Source of the DNA: Bordetella genomosp. 4
GTDB lineage: Bacteria; Pseudomonadota; Gammaproteobacteria; Burkholderiales; Burkholderiaceae_B
Assembly (NCBI RefSeq): GCF_002261185.1
Contig: NZ_NEVQ01000022.1
Span: 248,001 to 312,000 of the forward strand
DNA: 64,000 bases
Direction: 5' to 3'
Position numbers and translations under genes: made by a program. Shown here piece after piece: positions 17,703 to 26,771 of the stretch. The notes under the pieces were generated by a model, which was given only the letters and a program-made list of their open reading frames with translations, had not been told where the DNA came from and did no database searches. Numbering within the stretch: the first letter of the stretch is position 1; each line of letters opens with the position of its first letter.

Positions 17703-18886
17703 GATCTCACCTCCTCGGGTTGTGATGTTGCAGCCGCCTGGCGTGCGTCACGCTTTGCACGGTCACGGCCTTCGTAATCCAGTAATAAATCGCGGGCGTC
17801 GCCTTGTTCCGTCCGGCGCTTACCCAGCCAGGACGACAAGCCCAAAGGTTGCGGCTCGCCCAGTTTGACGCCGCGCACGTCCTGCCGCCTTAGCACGGGC
17901 CGGACATCCCACGCCAGCTCGACACCGATGTAGTCTCGGACCCAATGCAGCAATTGTCTGGCACGCCGGCCGCCGGGCAGAAAACTGGCGTAATCGGCTC
18001 GCGTCAAGGGGCCGAGTTCGATGCGGAACTTGTGCTGCGCGTCACGCACCGCCGCCCCCAGAATGGTGTCCTGCCCCAATCCCATAGCACCGCCCAGCCC
18101 CAGCCGTTGCGACGGATCCAACCGTATCCACTGCGGCACAAACTCTGCAATACGTACCGGCACGGAAAAAAAAGTCTGCAGGATCTGTTTTAACCCTTCG
18201 GGATTCCGGGTCTGGCGCAGCAGCTGGCCCGCCATGAAAAATTTGGCATGATCCATCACCGCATCGCGTCTGGCCAACGACGGCATGCCCATATGCAGCA
18301 GACTCGCCACATAGCGGGTAAAGCGGGCTTCCTTGCGATCCAGGCTGACCGTGCTCTGTGCATCGGCCCATGCCCGATAAAACAACAGGATCAACCGATG
18401 ATGAAACACATCGGCAAACCCGGACAAGGTGCGATCGCCATAGTGATGCATGCGCTCGCGTGCATACTCGGTCAAATGCAGCGGCAGCGGACCATTCGGA
18501 CCGAACAGGCCAAAGCTGTAGATCGAGAGTTCCGGCGGCCGGTTTCCGCGCCCGAGCCTGACAGAAGCTAGCGTCGACGGCGCAAAAGCCATCGAGGGTT
18601 CTTGTCGCAAGCGTACAGGTTCATTGCGAGCGACGGTATCGCGCCCTAGCGGCAAACGGGCGCCGGCCCGCGCATCGATCCAGCGCAACGTATGGAACAG
18701 ATCGTGGGAATACGGATCCTGCGACAACGCCCGCCAGAACTCGGCAGGCATGCCCGGCAAGGTGCCCGTAGAATCTGGCAGCATCTGCGGCGCCTGCTGG
18801 CCAGCTTCGGTCGCAGCGGGTTGCGACCCGGACATTTCGTCGGCCGTCGCGTGTACCACCCCTGCCTGCGCCATCGTGTCTGTCAT
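17699..18886 (-). CDS. tssG: T6SS baseplate protein TssG (ImpH/VasB)
   Basis: 395 residues, slightly long because of a variable N-terminal ~45 residues. Family signatures are FWRALSQDPYSHDLFHTLRW-like (about 50-70), FGLFGPNGPLPLHLTEYARER, FADVFHHRLILLFYRAWA and a C-terminal domain with LRWDV. TssG pairs with two TssF copies in the baseplate wedge. It begins 3 bp after the DUF3540 gene and its stop overlaps the start of the effector gene by 4 bp, so all three are translationally coupled. Normally tssF and tssG are adjacent; here the DUF3540 gene is interposed. Confidence 0.95.
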   Translation of the reverse strand: MTDTMAQAGVVHATADEMSGSQPAATEAGQQAPQMLPDSTGTLPGMPAEFWRALSQDPYSHDLFHTLRWIDARAGARLPLGRDTVARNEPVRLRQEPSMAFAPSTLASVRLGRGNRPPELSIYSFGLFGPNGPLPLHLTEYARERMHHYGDRTLSGFADVFHHRLILLFYRAWADAQSTVSLDRKEARFTRYVASLLHMGMPSLARRDAVMDHAKFFMAGQLLRQTRNPEGLKQILQTFFSVPVRIAEFVPQWIRLDPSQRLGLGGAMGLGQDTILGAAVRDAQHKFRIELGPLTRADYASFLPGGRRARQLLHWVRDYIGVELAWDVRPVLRRQDVRGVKLGEPQPLGLSSWLGKRRTEQGDARDLLLDYEGRDRAKRDARQAAATSQPEEVRS

Positions 18887-18889
18887 CCG

Positions 18890-19546
18890 TCAGCCCATAT
18901 GAATCTGCTTGGCGTCCACCTTCACGAGTTTCTCGCCGGTCACCATGGTGTATGACGCATGCAAACGCGCGCTCTTGTCGGCGCGATAGTCCAAGGAACC
19001 GGCGCGCACGTGTTCGACCTCCTCCGCCGCGCGGAACGTCACACGCGAGAGAAACGACAATCGATCCATGATGGCCTCATAAACCTTGCCGACCACACGT
19101 GTAGTGCCTACCGTGGCGGTCACTTCGGCGCCGAGATATTTCATTTTTTCCGTGACAAAGCTGGCCTCTTTCGCCTGCAGTGTCAGCGACGCGGTATCGA
19201 TCTTGACCGCGTTCTGCCCGGACACATGCACGTCAGTGGCTCCCTCCAGAGACACGCTGCCCGTGCGCGATCGCAATACGACATCGCCCACCGTCTCCAG
19301 CTGCGTACGCTGCGGATCTGCCTGCTCCACGACGGCGATCAGATATACGCGCGACGCCTCGGGGCCGCTGATCAACACATGATCGCCCGCTTGCGGCATC
19401 AGCAAGCAGCTGGCGGCCAACCGCGTGCGCCACTGGTGCCCGTCACACTCGACAACAAAAACGCCGTCGTCATCACGATGCAACACCGTGCCAATCAAAT
19501 GCACCGGGTCGTAGACCGGATACTGACGTTTCGCAGCGGTATTCAT
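18890..19546 (-). CDS. DUF3540-type protein with OB-like and beta-helix-like regions, inserted between tssF and tssG
   Basis: 218 residues from ATG 19546 (AAAGGAG ~8 nt upstream); an in-frame ATG at 19567 has no such site. The N-terminal ~16-75 looks like a small OB-type beta barrel (LIGTVLHRDDDGVFVVECDG, GDHVLISG). From ~85 to 218 the chain is a run of short alternating beta segments (VVLRSRTGSVSLEG, DVHVSGQNAVKIDT, SLDYRADKSARLHA, GEKLVKVDAKQIHMG), like the needle of VgrG/gp5. The family (DUF3540) occurs near T6SS-related genes with DUF2169 and PAAR-like DUF4150, which are absent here. No function is known to me. A spike or spike-adaptor role is speculation from the fold-like pattern and position. 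Confidence 0.72.
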   Translation of the reverse strand: MNTAAKRQYPVYDPVHLIGTVLHRDDDGVFVVECDGHQWRTRLAASCLLMPQAGDHVLISGPEASRVYLIAVVEQADPQRTQLETVGDVVLRSRTGSVSLEGATDVHVSGQNAVKIDTASLTLQAKEASFVTEKMKYLGAEVTATVGTTRVVGKVYEAIMDRLSFLSRVTFRAAEEVEHVRAGSLDYRADKSARLHASYTMVTGEKLVKVDAKQIHMG

Positions 19547-19578
19547 GGCACGACTCCTTTCATTCAACCTTGACAGCC

Positions 19579-21483
19579 CTATACGGCGGGCCGAGCCCCC
19601 ATGCGGGGCTTCCAGCGGGCGATATCGCCACGCTGCAATGTGGACAACACCAATTCCGACATCATATTGATCGATACGTGCCGGGCAAAAAACTGTTCCA
19701 GTACGGCGCCAAACAAATACGGGCTGATGCCCGAAAACGCAGCCTCATCGACTTGCAAACTGATGCGCACGCCTCGTCCATACACAATAGGACCCGGCAG
19801 GGGCAGTCGGTGATGCATCGGATCGGCGCGCACGTGACGCACGCCGCCTATATGCTTGCGCACGACTGGGTCGGCCAGGTTGCCGTACACGTTCAACATT
19901 TCGCGCAGCGTCTGGGCGCCTTGCTCTGCATCCAGGTCCATCAAGCTCAGGTAATTCAAGCCCAAGTGGCTAATCAGATGCCACGTCGCCGCATTCTCTG
20001 CCAACGCCGCGTGCGGACGGGTGGGACCATGCAGCACCTTGACTGCGCCCACTGGCGCCGATACGCGCAAGGTGAAATCCGTATCCGTCCCCAGCGGCAA
20101 CAACATCGCCAGATCCCGATTCGTGCACAGCGTGTCCAGGGTCAAATGACGCAGCTGACCGGAAAACGGCACCTCGTTCCGATCCACCAGCGACACAAAC
20201 ACCTCGCTGCCGATGTAGCCCGTTCGCGTGCCATTGCGCTTTGCCTGCTCAGATAACAAACGCGGCTCGCGGCGTGTCGAGTAGTAGGCACCGTAGTCAT
20301 CCGGATCGGAGCCCAGAGTGCCGTAAAAAGGCCGGAACTCTTGCTCGGGCCGCTCGGCAGAAGCATGGCCCAACACCTGCGTCACGCCAAACACCTCGTA
20401 ATCGAGCGGACGCGTACGGTCCACGACCAGGTGGTATTCGCTCGTGCGCGAGGTCACTGCGATACGATCAGCACGCTTGGGAAACAGATTGATGACCGGC
20501 GCACAATGCAACGCCAGATGTTCCGCCGCAATAGCGCCTTCGAGTTCCGGCGCAGCGACGGAGAACAAAAACGTCAGGTCAAAGCTGCGCGTCTCCCGGC
20601 GCGTGCCCCCAGGCAAAGGCGGCGTGCGCAAGCCGCGCTTCAGGTCATTCACGCTAAAAAACAGGAATCGCCGTGGAAACGCAAAGTACTCCTGCAGCAA
20701 GCGATAGCCTTGGAACACGCGGGAATCCGTCGGCAGCAGAGCTTGATCGTCATCGAACCCCTCATGACGTATCGACGAGGGAGATAGCTTGTTAATCCAG
20801 CTGACCGGCCGCTGCGTATCGTGACCCAGCACCGCGACGGTATGGCCCATCAGGATTTCCAGCAAGCGCTGCATCTGCAGATCCTGACCCGCCAGATGAA
20901 ACACCAACTGGTCCAGGTCCATGTCTTCCAGACGCACGCCGCCGCAGACCTCGATGCGAATCCGCAAGGCGCTCAGTACGCGGCTATTGCGTCCGCCCAA
21001 TCCGAGCCGTGCCAATGGCAGGTCCGGCGGCGTCCCTGTGAACTCGGCCTGCGTTACACGCAGCGGCCACAGACGCACCGCATGGCCCGTCATGAACTCG
21101 CACGGTGTCTGCTCGCCGCGCGGCACGCGGCCACGCAACAGCGTACCTCGCGGCAGATCGAAACCGCGGGCCAGCGTGCCCTCATTCATGCTGGGAGAGA
21201 ACTGCACTACCGCCATCGCAGGCGTAGGCGCCAGGTAATTGGGGTACACCACCTCCAACAGGCGCTGCGAAAACCGCGGAAACTCGGCGTCCATCTTCAG
21301 ATGGATACGCGCAGTCAGAAAACTGAAACCCTCAAGCAGCCGCTCGACATACGGATCCGCCACTTCGGTGCCGTGCATCCCCAGACGACCTGCCACCTTG
21401 GGGTACATCTGGGCAAATTCGGCGCCCATTTCCCGCATGTACACCAATTCGCGGTTGTAATAGTCCAGCAAGCGCGAATCCAT
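19579..21483 (-). CDS. tssF: T6SS baseplate protein TssF (ImpG/VasA)
   Basis: 634 residues, normal length. The N-terminus has the hallmark LLDYYNRELVYMREMGAEFAQMYPKVAGRLGM, and further on DPYVERLLEGFSFLTARIHLKMDAEFPRF and VVYPNYLAPTPAMAVVQF. TssF dimers with TssG build the wedge around the VgrG hub and trigger sheath polymerisation. The start overlaps the tssE stop by one base (TGATG). A 32-bp gap separates it from the DUF3540 gene. Confidence 0.96.
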   Translation of the reverse strand: MDSRLLDYYNRELVYMREMGAEFAQMYPKVAGRLGMHGTEVADPYVERLLEGFSFLTARIHLKMDAEFPRFSQRLLEVVYPNYLAPTPAMAVVQFSPSMNEGTLARGFDLPRGTLLRGRVPRGEQTPCEFMTGHAVRLWPLRVTQAEFTGTPPDLPLARLGLGGRNSRVLSALRIRIEVCGGVRLEDMDLDQLVFHLAGQDLQMQRLLEILMGHTVAVLGHDTQRPVSWINKLSPSSIRHEGFDDDQALLPTDSRVFQGYRLLQEYFAFPRRFLFFSVNDLKRGLRTPPLPGGTRRETRSFDLTFLFSVAAPELEGAIAAEHLALHCAPVINLFPKRADRIAVTSRTSEYHLVVDRTRPLDYEVFGVTQVLGHASAERPEQEFRPFYGTLGSDPDDYGAYYSTRREPRLLSEQAKRNGTRTGYIGSEVFVSLVDRNEVPFSGQLRHLTLDTLCTNRDLAMLLPLGTDTDFTLRVSAPVGAVKVLHGPTRPHAALAENAATWHLISHLGLNYLSLMDLDAEQGAQTLREMLNVYGNLADPVVRKHIGGVRHVRADPMHHRLPLPGPIVYGRGVRISLQVDEAAFSGISPYLFGAVLEQFFARHVSINMMSELVLSTLQRGDIARWKPRMGARPAV

Positions 21484-22046
21484 CAGGCAACACCCCCCAG
21501 GTCGCGCAAATCCATATGGCCGCTTTCCAGGTCAATATCTGTGCGAAACAGGAATTCCATGGGATGCGGCACGCACCACAACATGCCCTTGATTTCCAGG
21601 CTCAGCACATTGTGATGTTCCAGGGTGCCCGTGTCCGTCACACAGCGGACCTCAACCGAGGAATCCAGAATACGAGGCTCAAACGCCGCTATCGCATTAC
21701 GAATCGAATCCTCGACATCGATCCAGTCGATCTCAGACATGCGCTTGCCCGCCATGGCCCGCACGCCGAAATTCAATGTCGATTCCGGCACCGCAGGGTA
21801 CGACGACAAATCATCCGTGGTTTGCAGATTGACCGTATTGAGCAGCCACCGCAGATCCCTCAACACTGCGACCCGCAGTTCCTCATGGGTCAGCATCGAG
21901 GCTTCGCGAGGCTCCTGCCGTTTGGACGGATCGTTATCCATCAAGCGATCCAACAGCGACGGCTGCAAACGGTCCCGAGCCACACGCTCACTGCGTGGCA
22001 ATTGCTCCCAGGGACGCAGGCTAGCCGTCGACTCAGATACTGCCAT
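21483..22046 (-). CDS. tssE: T6SS baseplate protein TssE (gp25-like)
   Basis: 187 residues from ATG 22046, which overlaps the tagJ stop by one base (TGATG). The open frame extends far upstream inside tagJ, but that part is a shadow. Family signatures: LQPSLLDRLMDNDP, a central VLRDLRWLLNTVN (EPR-core region), SSYPAVPESTLNFG and a C-terminal gp25 fold with EIKGMLW. TssE initiates sheath assembly on the baseplate, as gp25 does in phage T4. It is translationally coupled at both ends. Confidence 0.94.
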   Translation of the reverse strand: MAVSESTASLRPWEQLPRSERVARDRLQPSLLDRLMDNDPSKRQEPREASMLTHEELRVAVLRDLRWLLNTVNLQTTDDLSSYPAVPESTLNFGVRAMAGKRMSEIDWIDVEDSIRNAIAAFEPRILDSSVEVRCVTDTGTLEHHNVLSLEIKGMLWCVPHPMEFLFRTDIDLESGHMDLRDLGGVA

Positions 22047-22861
22047 CAGCGCATCTCCAGCGACCGGATATCGAGCAATGCGTACTCCCCTTGATCGGTC
22101 ATCCACATTTTTTGCCCCACGCCGGCATACATCTCGCCTTGCAAGGGATGCCAATCTGTCATACGCCCGAGTTTGACGCCATCCGGCAGGTCGGCGAACA
22201 CTTGTCCCGGCAGAGCCGGATAACGCGCTGGGATCAAACCGTATTGTGTGCGGCCTTCGTCGAGCGTCACTTCCGCTTGTGCCCACACCACATCGCACAA
22301 GCCTTCGGGAGGCAGCAGCCGCACCTCGCGCAACGCCGAGAACGGGACCCAGCCATAACGCCCCGCCGACATGAATTCAAAAACCGGGCCCAGGCGGCTG
22401 TCGCCATCGCTGATCCACTCGAACGTCGCCGCAGCATCGTCCATGGACACCGTCAATGTTCCGGCTCGCGATTCGGCCGCCTCATAGGCTCGTGCACGCA
22501 ACTGCGCCGCATCTTCCGGCGCATCGACATCGCAACTCAAGGCCCGCCATAAATCAGCGAACCACGCGGGCGCCTGGCCAAACACGGCGGGTTGCTCCTG
22601 GCCAAGCAACACGCGCTCGCGTTGACGCTCAGCAGCGATCGCCTGCTCGTACAAGATGGCGGTAGGCTGCGCCTGCGCGTTCAACTGGGCAGACAGCTTC
22701 AATTGTTCGGATGCTCGTCCCCAATCACCCTGCACAACCATCAATTGGAACAACTGCGCCCGCAAGTCAGCGTCCGCCGGTTGACGACGTATCTGCGACT
22801 GAATCGTCTCCAGATGCTGGGACAAGCTGCTTTCACGCAACGCAACGGCAGGTCTGATCAT
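22046..22861 (-). CDS. tagJ: T6SS accessory protein TagJ (ImpE/SciE family)
   Basis: 271 residues from ATG 22861; the frame is open further upstream, but homologues begin near LSQHLETIQSQIRRQPADADLR. The TPR-like N-terminal half (FQLMVVQGDWGRASEQL) is followed by a C-terminal beta domain (FEWISDGDSRLGPVFEFM, YGWVPFSALREV). TagJ occurs in HSI-I-type systems and binds the TssB sheath subunit and ClpV, modulating sheath recycling. The upstream gap to hcp is 172 bp and contains a hairpin right after hcp, so expression may drop from hcp to tagJ. The ribosome site is weak. Confidence 0.9.
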   Translation of the reverse strand: MIRPAVALRESSLSQHLETIQSQIRRQPADADLRAQLFQLMVVQGDWGRASEQLKLSAQLNAQAQPTAILYEQAIAAERQRERVLLGQEQPAVFGQAPAWFADLWRALSCDVDAPEDAAQLRARAYEAAESRAGTLTVSMDDAAATFEWISDGDSRLGPVFEFMSAGRYGWVPFSALREVRLLPPEGLCDVVWAQAEVTLDEGRTQYGLIPARYPALPGQVFADLPDGVKLGRMTDWHPLQGEMYAGVGQKMWMTDQGEYALLDIRSLEMR

Positions 22862-23009
22862 AAGAAAGCACCGCAGACAAAAAACAAAGTCGACGGTCGA
22901 TCCGAAAATCGCCCGTCGCCATGAAACGGAGAGACTCCACCACAAAACACTTCCCGCAGTGGCGCCAGCTCAAGGGAGCAAGAATGACGTGGACGGACCC
23001 GACATCGGC

Positions 23010-23034
23010 AGACGTCAGTTCCGTACCGACGTCT
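23010..23034 (-). other. Hairpin immediately downstream of hcp (intercistronic)
   Basis: On the minus strand AGACGTC and GACGTCT (7-bp arms, 11-nt loop) begin at the last base of the hcp stop region. No U tract follows, so it is more likely an mRNA 3'-end stabiliser or partial attenuator than a full terminator. Confidence 0.5.
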
Positions 23035-23519
23035 TAACCAACTTCCTGGTTCTTCTTGATATCCCAAGCGACCACGCTTTCCGCGCCCTTGCCGCCTTGT
23101 TCCGTCTGCTCCCAGTATTGCTGTTTGACCTTGGCCGCTTGAAAAGCGAAGTTCACCGTCACAGACTCCTGGTTGAGTTCACCCGTCAACTGCACGGACG
23201 AGACCAGTACGTCTTCCAGCGTGATCTTCGTGTATTCAATCTGCTGGCCACCGGCCTTGCACACCGACAATTCGATCTTGCTCAAGTGTTTGCCGCTGGC
23301 GCAATGCTTCATGACAGCCGGAGCGGCCTTGTCAATACGCGCCACGACATGCAAGTCGTTAAAGCTGGCTTTTCCAGCACCCAGGCCTCCACCGCTAGCC
23401 ATGTTGCCGGGCTGTGTGGCACCCCACGAGAACGAAATGATATCGGTCCAATTCTTGTGATTGGCATCTTTCGACTCGCCGTTGGCACCGTCGATCTTCA
23501 TGAACATGTCAACAGACAC
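23034..23519 (-). CDS. hcp: T6SS inner-tube protein Hcp (TssD)
   Basis: 161 residues, typical length. The N-terminus MFMKIDGANGESKD is the Hcp signature, and the core shows SFSWGATQPG, GKASFNDLHVVARIDKAAP and the C-terminal WEQTEQGGKGAESVVAWDIKKN region. Hexameric rings stack into the tube that is propelled outward and can chaperone small effectors in the lumen. The gene lies 57 bp after tssC. A following hairpin and a 172-bp gap may make it the most abundant message of the operon, which suits its structural role. Confidence 0.97.
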   Translation of the reverse strand: MSVDMFMKIDGANGESKDANHKNWTDIISFSWGATQPGNMASGGGLGAGKASFNDLHVVARIDKAAPAVMKHCASGKHLSKIELSVCKAGGQQIEYTKITLEDVLVSSVQLTGELNQESVTVNFAFQAAKVKQQYWEQTEQGGKGAESVVAWDIKKNQEVG

Positions 23520-23576
23520 TTCTCTCTCCCTAAGTTGCTGTCACGGCACGAAGTGCCCTGAAAAAAAAGCATCCAA

Positions 23577-25079
23577 TCAACCATCATTCTTTTTCAACGA
23601 TGGCAGCTTGGACACAAGACGCAGCGACACTGTCAGCCCTTCCAACTGATAGTGAGGCCGCAAGAAAAACTTCGCGGAGTAATAGCCGGGGTTGTCCTCG
23701 ATCTCTTGCACCTGGACCTCGGCAGCCGCGAGCGGCTTGCGTGCTTTGGTCTCTTGGGACGAGTTCGCAGGATCACCATCGACGTAATTCATGATCCAGT
23801 CATTGAGCCAGCGTTCCATGTCATCACGCTCACGGAACGAACCGATCTTGTCGCGCACGATGCACTTCAGATAGTGCGCAAAACGGCAGCAGGCAAACAA
23901 ATACGGCAGGCGCGCCGACAGCTTGGCGTTGGCCGAGGCATCGGCATCGTAGTATTCGTGCGGCTTTTGCAGAGACTGTGCGCCGATGAACGCCGCAAAG
24001 TCAGAGTTCTTGCGATGCACGAGCGGCATGAAGCCATTCTTGGCCAACTCGGCTTCGCGGCGATCGCTGATCGCGATCTCGGTGGGACACTTCATGTCTA
24101 CGCCACCGTCATCGGTGGGGAACGTATGGCACGGCAGGTTCTCCACCGCCCCGCCTGACTCCACACCGCGAATCGACGTGCACCAACCGTACAACTTGAA
24201 CGAACGGTTGATGTTGGCGGCCATGGCATACGCCGAGTTCGCCCACGCATAACGATCGTGATTCGCGCCGTCGGTGTCTTCTTCGAAGTCGAACTCATCG
24301 ACAGGGTTCGTACGCGCACCATAAGGCAGGCGCGCCAGGAATCGCGGCATCGCCAAGCCGATATAACGCGAATCTTCCGACTCGCGCAGGCTGCGCCATG
24401 CAGCGTATTCGGTGTTCGTAAAAATCTTGGTCAAATCGCGCGGGTTCGCCAGCTCTTGCCACGAATCCATCTGCATCACATTGGGCGATGCGCCTGCGAT
24501 GAACGGGCAATGCGCTGCGGCAGAGATCCTCGCCATTTCGCTCAGCAGCTCCACATCGGGCGGGCTGTGATCAAAATGATAATCGCCGACCAGGCAGCCG
24601 ATCGGCTCGCCGCCAAACTGACCATATTCCTCTTCGTACACGCGCTTGAAGATCGGGCTTTGATCCCAACCCACCCCTTTGTGGCGCTTCAAGGTACGGC
24701 CCAGTTCTTTTTTCGAGATGCACATCACCCGGATCTTCAGCAGCTCGTCCGTTTCGGTGTTGGTCACTAGATAATGCAGACCGCGCCAGGCGCCTTCCAG
24801 TTGCTGGAAATCAGCATGGTGCATCACCAGATTGATCTGATCCGACAACTTGCGGTCGATCTCGGCGATGATGGCCTGAATCGTTCGATAAGCATCGGCG
24901 GACACTGCCACACCACTGTTTTCCAGCGCTTGATGCGCTAGCGTACGGACAGCGTGTTCGACGGCTTCGCGAGCCTGCTCGGTCTTGGGTTTGAACTCTT
25001 TCTTCAGCAACGCTGACAGGCCATCGGCCTCCAGCGTTTCGGTGCTGCGGGCATCTGCGTGTTTGGCTACTGCAGTCAT
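23577..25079 (-). CDS. tssC: T6SS sheath large subunit TssC (VipB/ImpC)
   Basis: 500 residues, normal length. Family signatures: INLVMHHADFQQLEGAWRGLHYLV, VYEEEYGQFGGEPIGCLVGDY, FIAGASPNVMQMDSW and a C-terminal YYSAKFFLRPHYQLEGLTVSLRLVSKLP. It contains the helix recognised by ClpV and interlaces with TssB to build the contractile sheath. It starts 18 bp after the tssB stop, in the invariant B-C order. Confidence 0.97.
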   Translation of the reverse strand: MTAVAKHADARSTETLEADGLSALLKKEFKPKTEQAREAVEHAVRTLAHQALENSGVAVSADAYRTIQAIIAEIDRKLSDQINLVMHHADFQQLEGAWRGLHYLVTNTETDELLKIRVMCISKKELGRTLKRHKGVGWDQSPIFKRVYEEEYGQFGGEPIGCLVGDYHFDHSPPDVELLSEMARISAAAHCPFIAGASPNVMQMDSWQELANPRDLTKIFTNTEYAAWRSLRESEDSRYIGLAMPRFLARLPYGARTNPVDEFDFEEDTDGANHDRYAWANSAYAMAANINRSFKLYGWCTSIRGVESGGAVENLPCHTFPTDDGGVDMKCPTEIAISDRREAELAKNGFMPLVHRKNSDFAAFIGAQSLQKPHEYYDADASANAKLSARLPYLFACCRFAHYLKCIVRDKIGSFRERDDMERWLNDWIMNYVDGDPANSSQETKARKPLAAAEVQVQEIEDNPGYYSAKFFLRPHYQLEGLTVSLRLVSKLPSLKKNDG

Positions 25080-25097
25080 CGCGATCTCCGTTATCGT

Positions 25098-25655
25098 TTA
25101 TTTCGCGGCCGGATCAGATTCGGGCGTATCGGCGCCCGTCGTCGGCGCATCCGGATTCGGTGCGGCAGCCAACGCATTCATCAGAGCGGGGTTTTTCAAT
25201 ACCTTGCCGATCAATTCCTCGGCGCCTGTCTTGCCATCCATATAGGTCAGCAGGTTCGCCAACTGCGTACGGGCCTCCAGCAGTTCGTTCAACGCGCCTA
25301 CCTTGCGTGCCACCGTGGCAGGTGAAAAATCGTCAATGCTCTCGAACGTGATATCCACATTCAGATTGCCTTCGCCGGTCAACGTATTAGGCACCTGGAA
25401 CGCTGCGCGCGGCTGAATGGCTTTCATGCGCTCATCGAAGTTGTCGATGTCGATATCCAGAAACTTGCGTTCGGCCACATCAGGCTGAGGCTCCACGGAC
25501 TTGCCGGCCAGATCTGCCAACACACCCATCACAAAAGGCAGTTGGATCTTGCGCTCCGCACCATAGATTTCCACGTCATATTCGATCTGCACGCGCGGGG
25601 CTCGGTTACGTGCGATGAACTTCTGCCCGCTACCCTTTAGTGTCGTCGTTACCAT
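25098..25655 (-). CDS. tssB: T6SS sheath small subunit TssB (VipA/ImpB)
   Basis: 185 residues. Family signatures: SGQKFIARNRAPRVQIEYDVE, LPFVMGVLADLAGKS and KFLDIDIDNFDERMKAIQPR. TssB pairs with TssC to form the sheath protomer. A short acidic, Pro/Ala-rich C-terminal tail (ANPDAPTTGADTPESDP) ends the protein. The gene lies 45 bp after tssA and 18 bp before tssC. Confidence 0.96.
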   Translation of the reverse strand: MVTTTLKGSGQKFIARNRAPRVQIEYDVEIYGAERKIQLPFVMGVLADLAGKSVEPQPDVAERKFLDIDIDNFDERMKAIQPRAAFQVPNTLTGEGNLNVDITFESIDDFSPATVARKVGALNELLEARTQLANLLTYMDGKTGAEELIGKVLKNPALMNALAAAPNPDAPTTGADTPESDPAAK

Positions 25656-25700
25656 GTGTGCTCTCCTGTCCAGCTATATGTGTGCCTGCATTACGTCACC

Positions 25701-26771
25701 TCAGTTGCCAGGTCCGCCATTGGCGTCCCTGGGCAACCAGGCCTCGAACTGCTCAAGACCTTGCGGCGCCAGATTTTTAACAATGTCGTGAAAACTCATG
25801 GAAATCAATTGCTGCGCCCGCCGTATCAAATACGGTGCCGGATGGCTGGGCTCATACACTTCAAAATACGCGCAGACCTTGGACAACATAGCTGCCGCTT
25901 CTTCGCGTGATTGAATCTGGGCGTCTTGCCAACGCATCACGGGCACTGGAGCAGCGGGCGATGAAGTCGGCTCTGCCGAGGTCTGCGCAGCCGTTTCCTG
26001 CTGAGCCACAGGGCTTGCGTCCCCAGTTAACGCGCCCGCACCGTTCATCGGGGCGTTATCACCCAGGACCTGCATCACCACGTCCAGCGTCCGCAGGATG
26101 CCCACGTAATCCGGCACCCATTCTTGCCCGAGCTTGTCGGCGACTTGATTCTGGATGCGGCGCAACGCCTGTATCGCAGCGGACAAGGCAATCAAATCCG
26201 CATCTTGCTGCAGCCATGCTTGACGCAAATGTTCGATCAAGCGCGTACGGCCGCCAGGATAGAAATCCGGATCCGAGCGACTGCCGTCCAGCAAGGACTC
26301 GGCATCGCGCAACGACAATTGTCCGTGCACGCCATTGACCAATCGGCTGGAACGCGCACTGCGTGCACCACCGGCATGATCACCCAGCGATACCAACGCA
26401 TTGATACGCGGCATCGGATCGTGATCGTCCACACTATCCAGACGGGGATGCACCGCGTCCCAATAACGCTCCAACGTGTCTGCCACCAACGTCAGGCCGT
26501 CGGCATAGCCCGGCAGACCGCGAGTCTCTGTCCAGGCTTGCGTCAGATAACCCATGATGCGCACGTCGCGCGTCCGGTCCAGCAACCCGCGCGCAAGTCG
26601 TTCGACTTCGCGCCAGTCAGGCGGCTGGGCCGGGATGATCGTCGACCCGAATTGCTGCTCGCTACGCTCGACCGCAGCTTGCTGCAACTGCAGAAACTCG
26701 GCGTCGTATTCCAGGTCTTCACCACAAGGTAGACGTGGATCGAGAGCGGTCAGAATATCGGCAAATTCCAT
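25701..26771 (-). CDS. tssA: T6SS sheath-assembly protein TssA (ImpA-N domain)
   Basis: 356 residues. The ImpA N-terminal domain (about 5-120) has the signature PCGEDLEYDAEF and RIMGYLTQAW. A Pro/Ala/Thr linker (~245-275) follows, then a C-terminal domain with RAQQLISMSFHDIVKNLAPQGLEQFEAWL, like the TssA1 (HSI-I) class that sits at the baseplate. It is the first gene of the main T6SS operon. The promoter must lie in the 480-bp AT-richer region upstream, which contains several inverted repeats. Confidence 0.94.
   Translation of the reverse strand: MEFADILTALDPRLPCGEDLEYDAEFLQLQQAAVERSEQQFGSTIIPAQPPDWREVERLARGLLDRTRDVRIMGYLTQAWTETRGLPGYADGLTLVADTLERYWDAVHPRLDSVDDHDPMPRINALVSLGDHAGGARSARSSRLVNGVHGQLSLRDAESLLDGSRSDPDFYPGGRTRLIEHLRQAWLQQDADLIALSAAIQALRRIQNQVADKLGQEWVPDYVGILRTLDVVMQVLGDNAPMNGAGALTGDASPVAQQETAAQTSAEPTSSPAAPVPVMRWQDAQIQSREEAAAMLSKVCAYFEVYEPSHPAPYLIRRAQQLISMSFHDIVKNLAPQGLEQFEAWLPRDANGGPGN

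Noticed and set aside
22047-22298. Longer N-terminus of TssE
   Set aside because: The extra 84 codons overlap tagJ in another frame and show no similarity to TssE; the TGATG junction at 22046 is the natural start.
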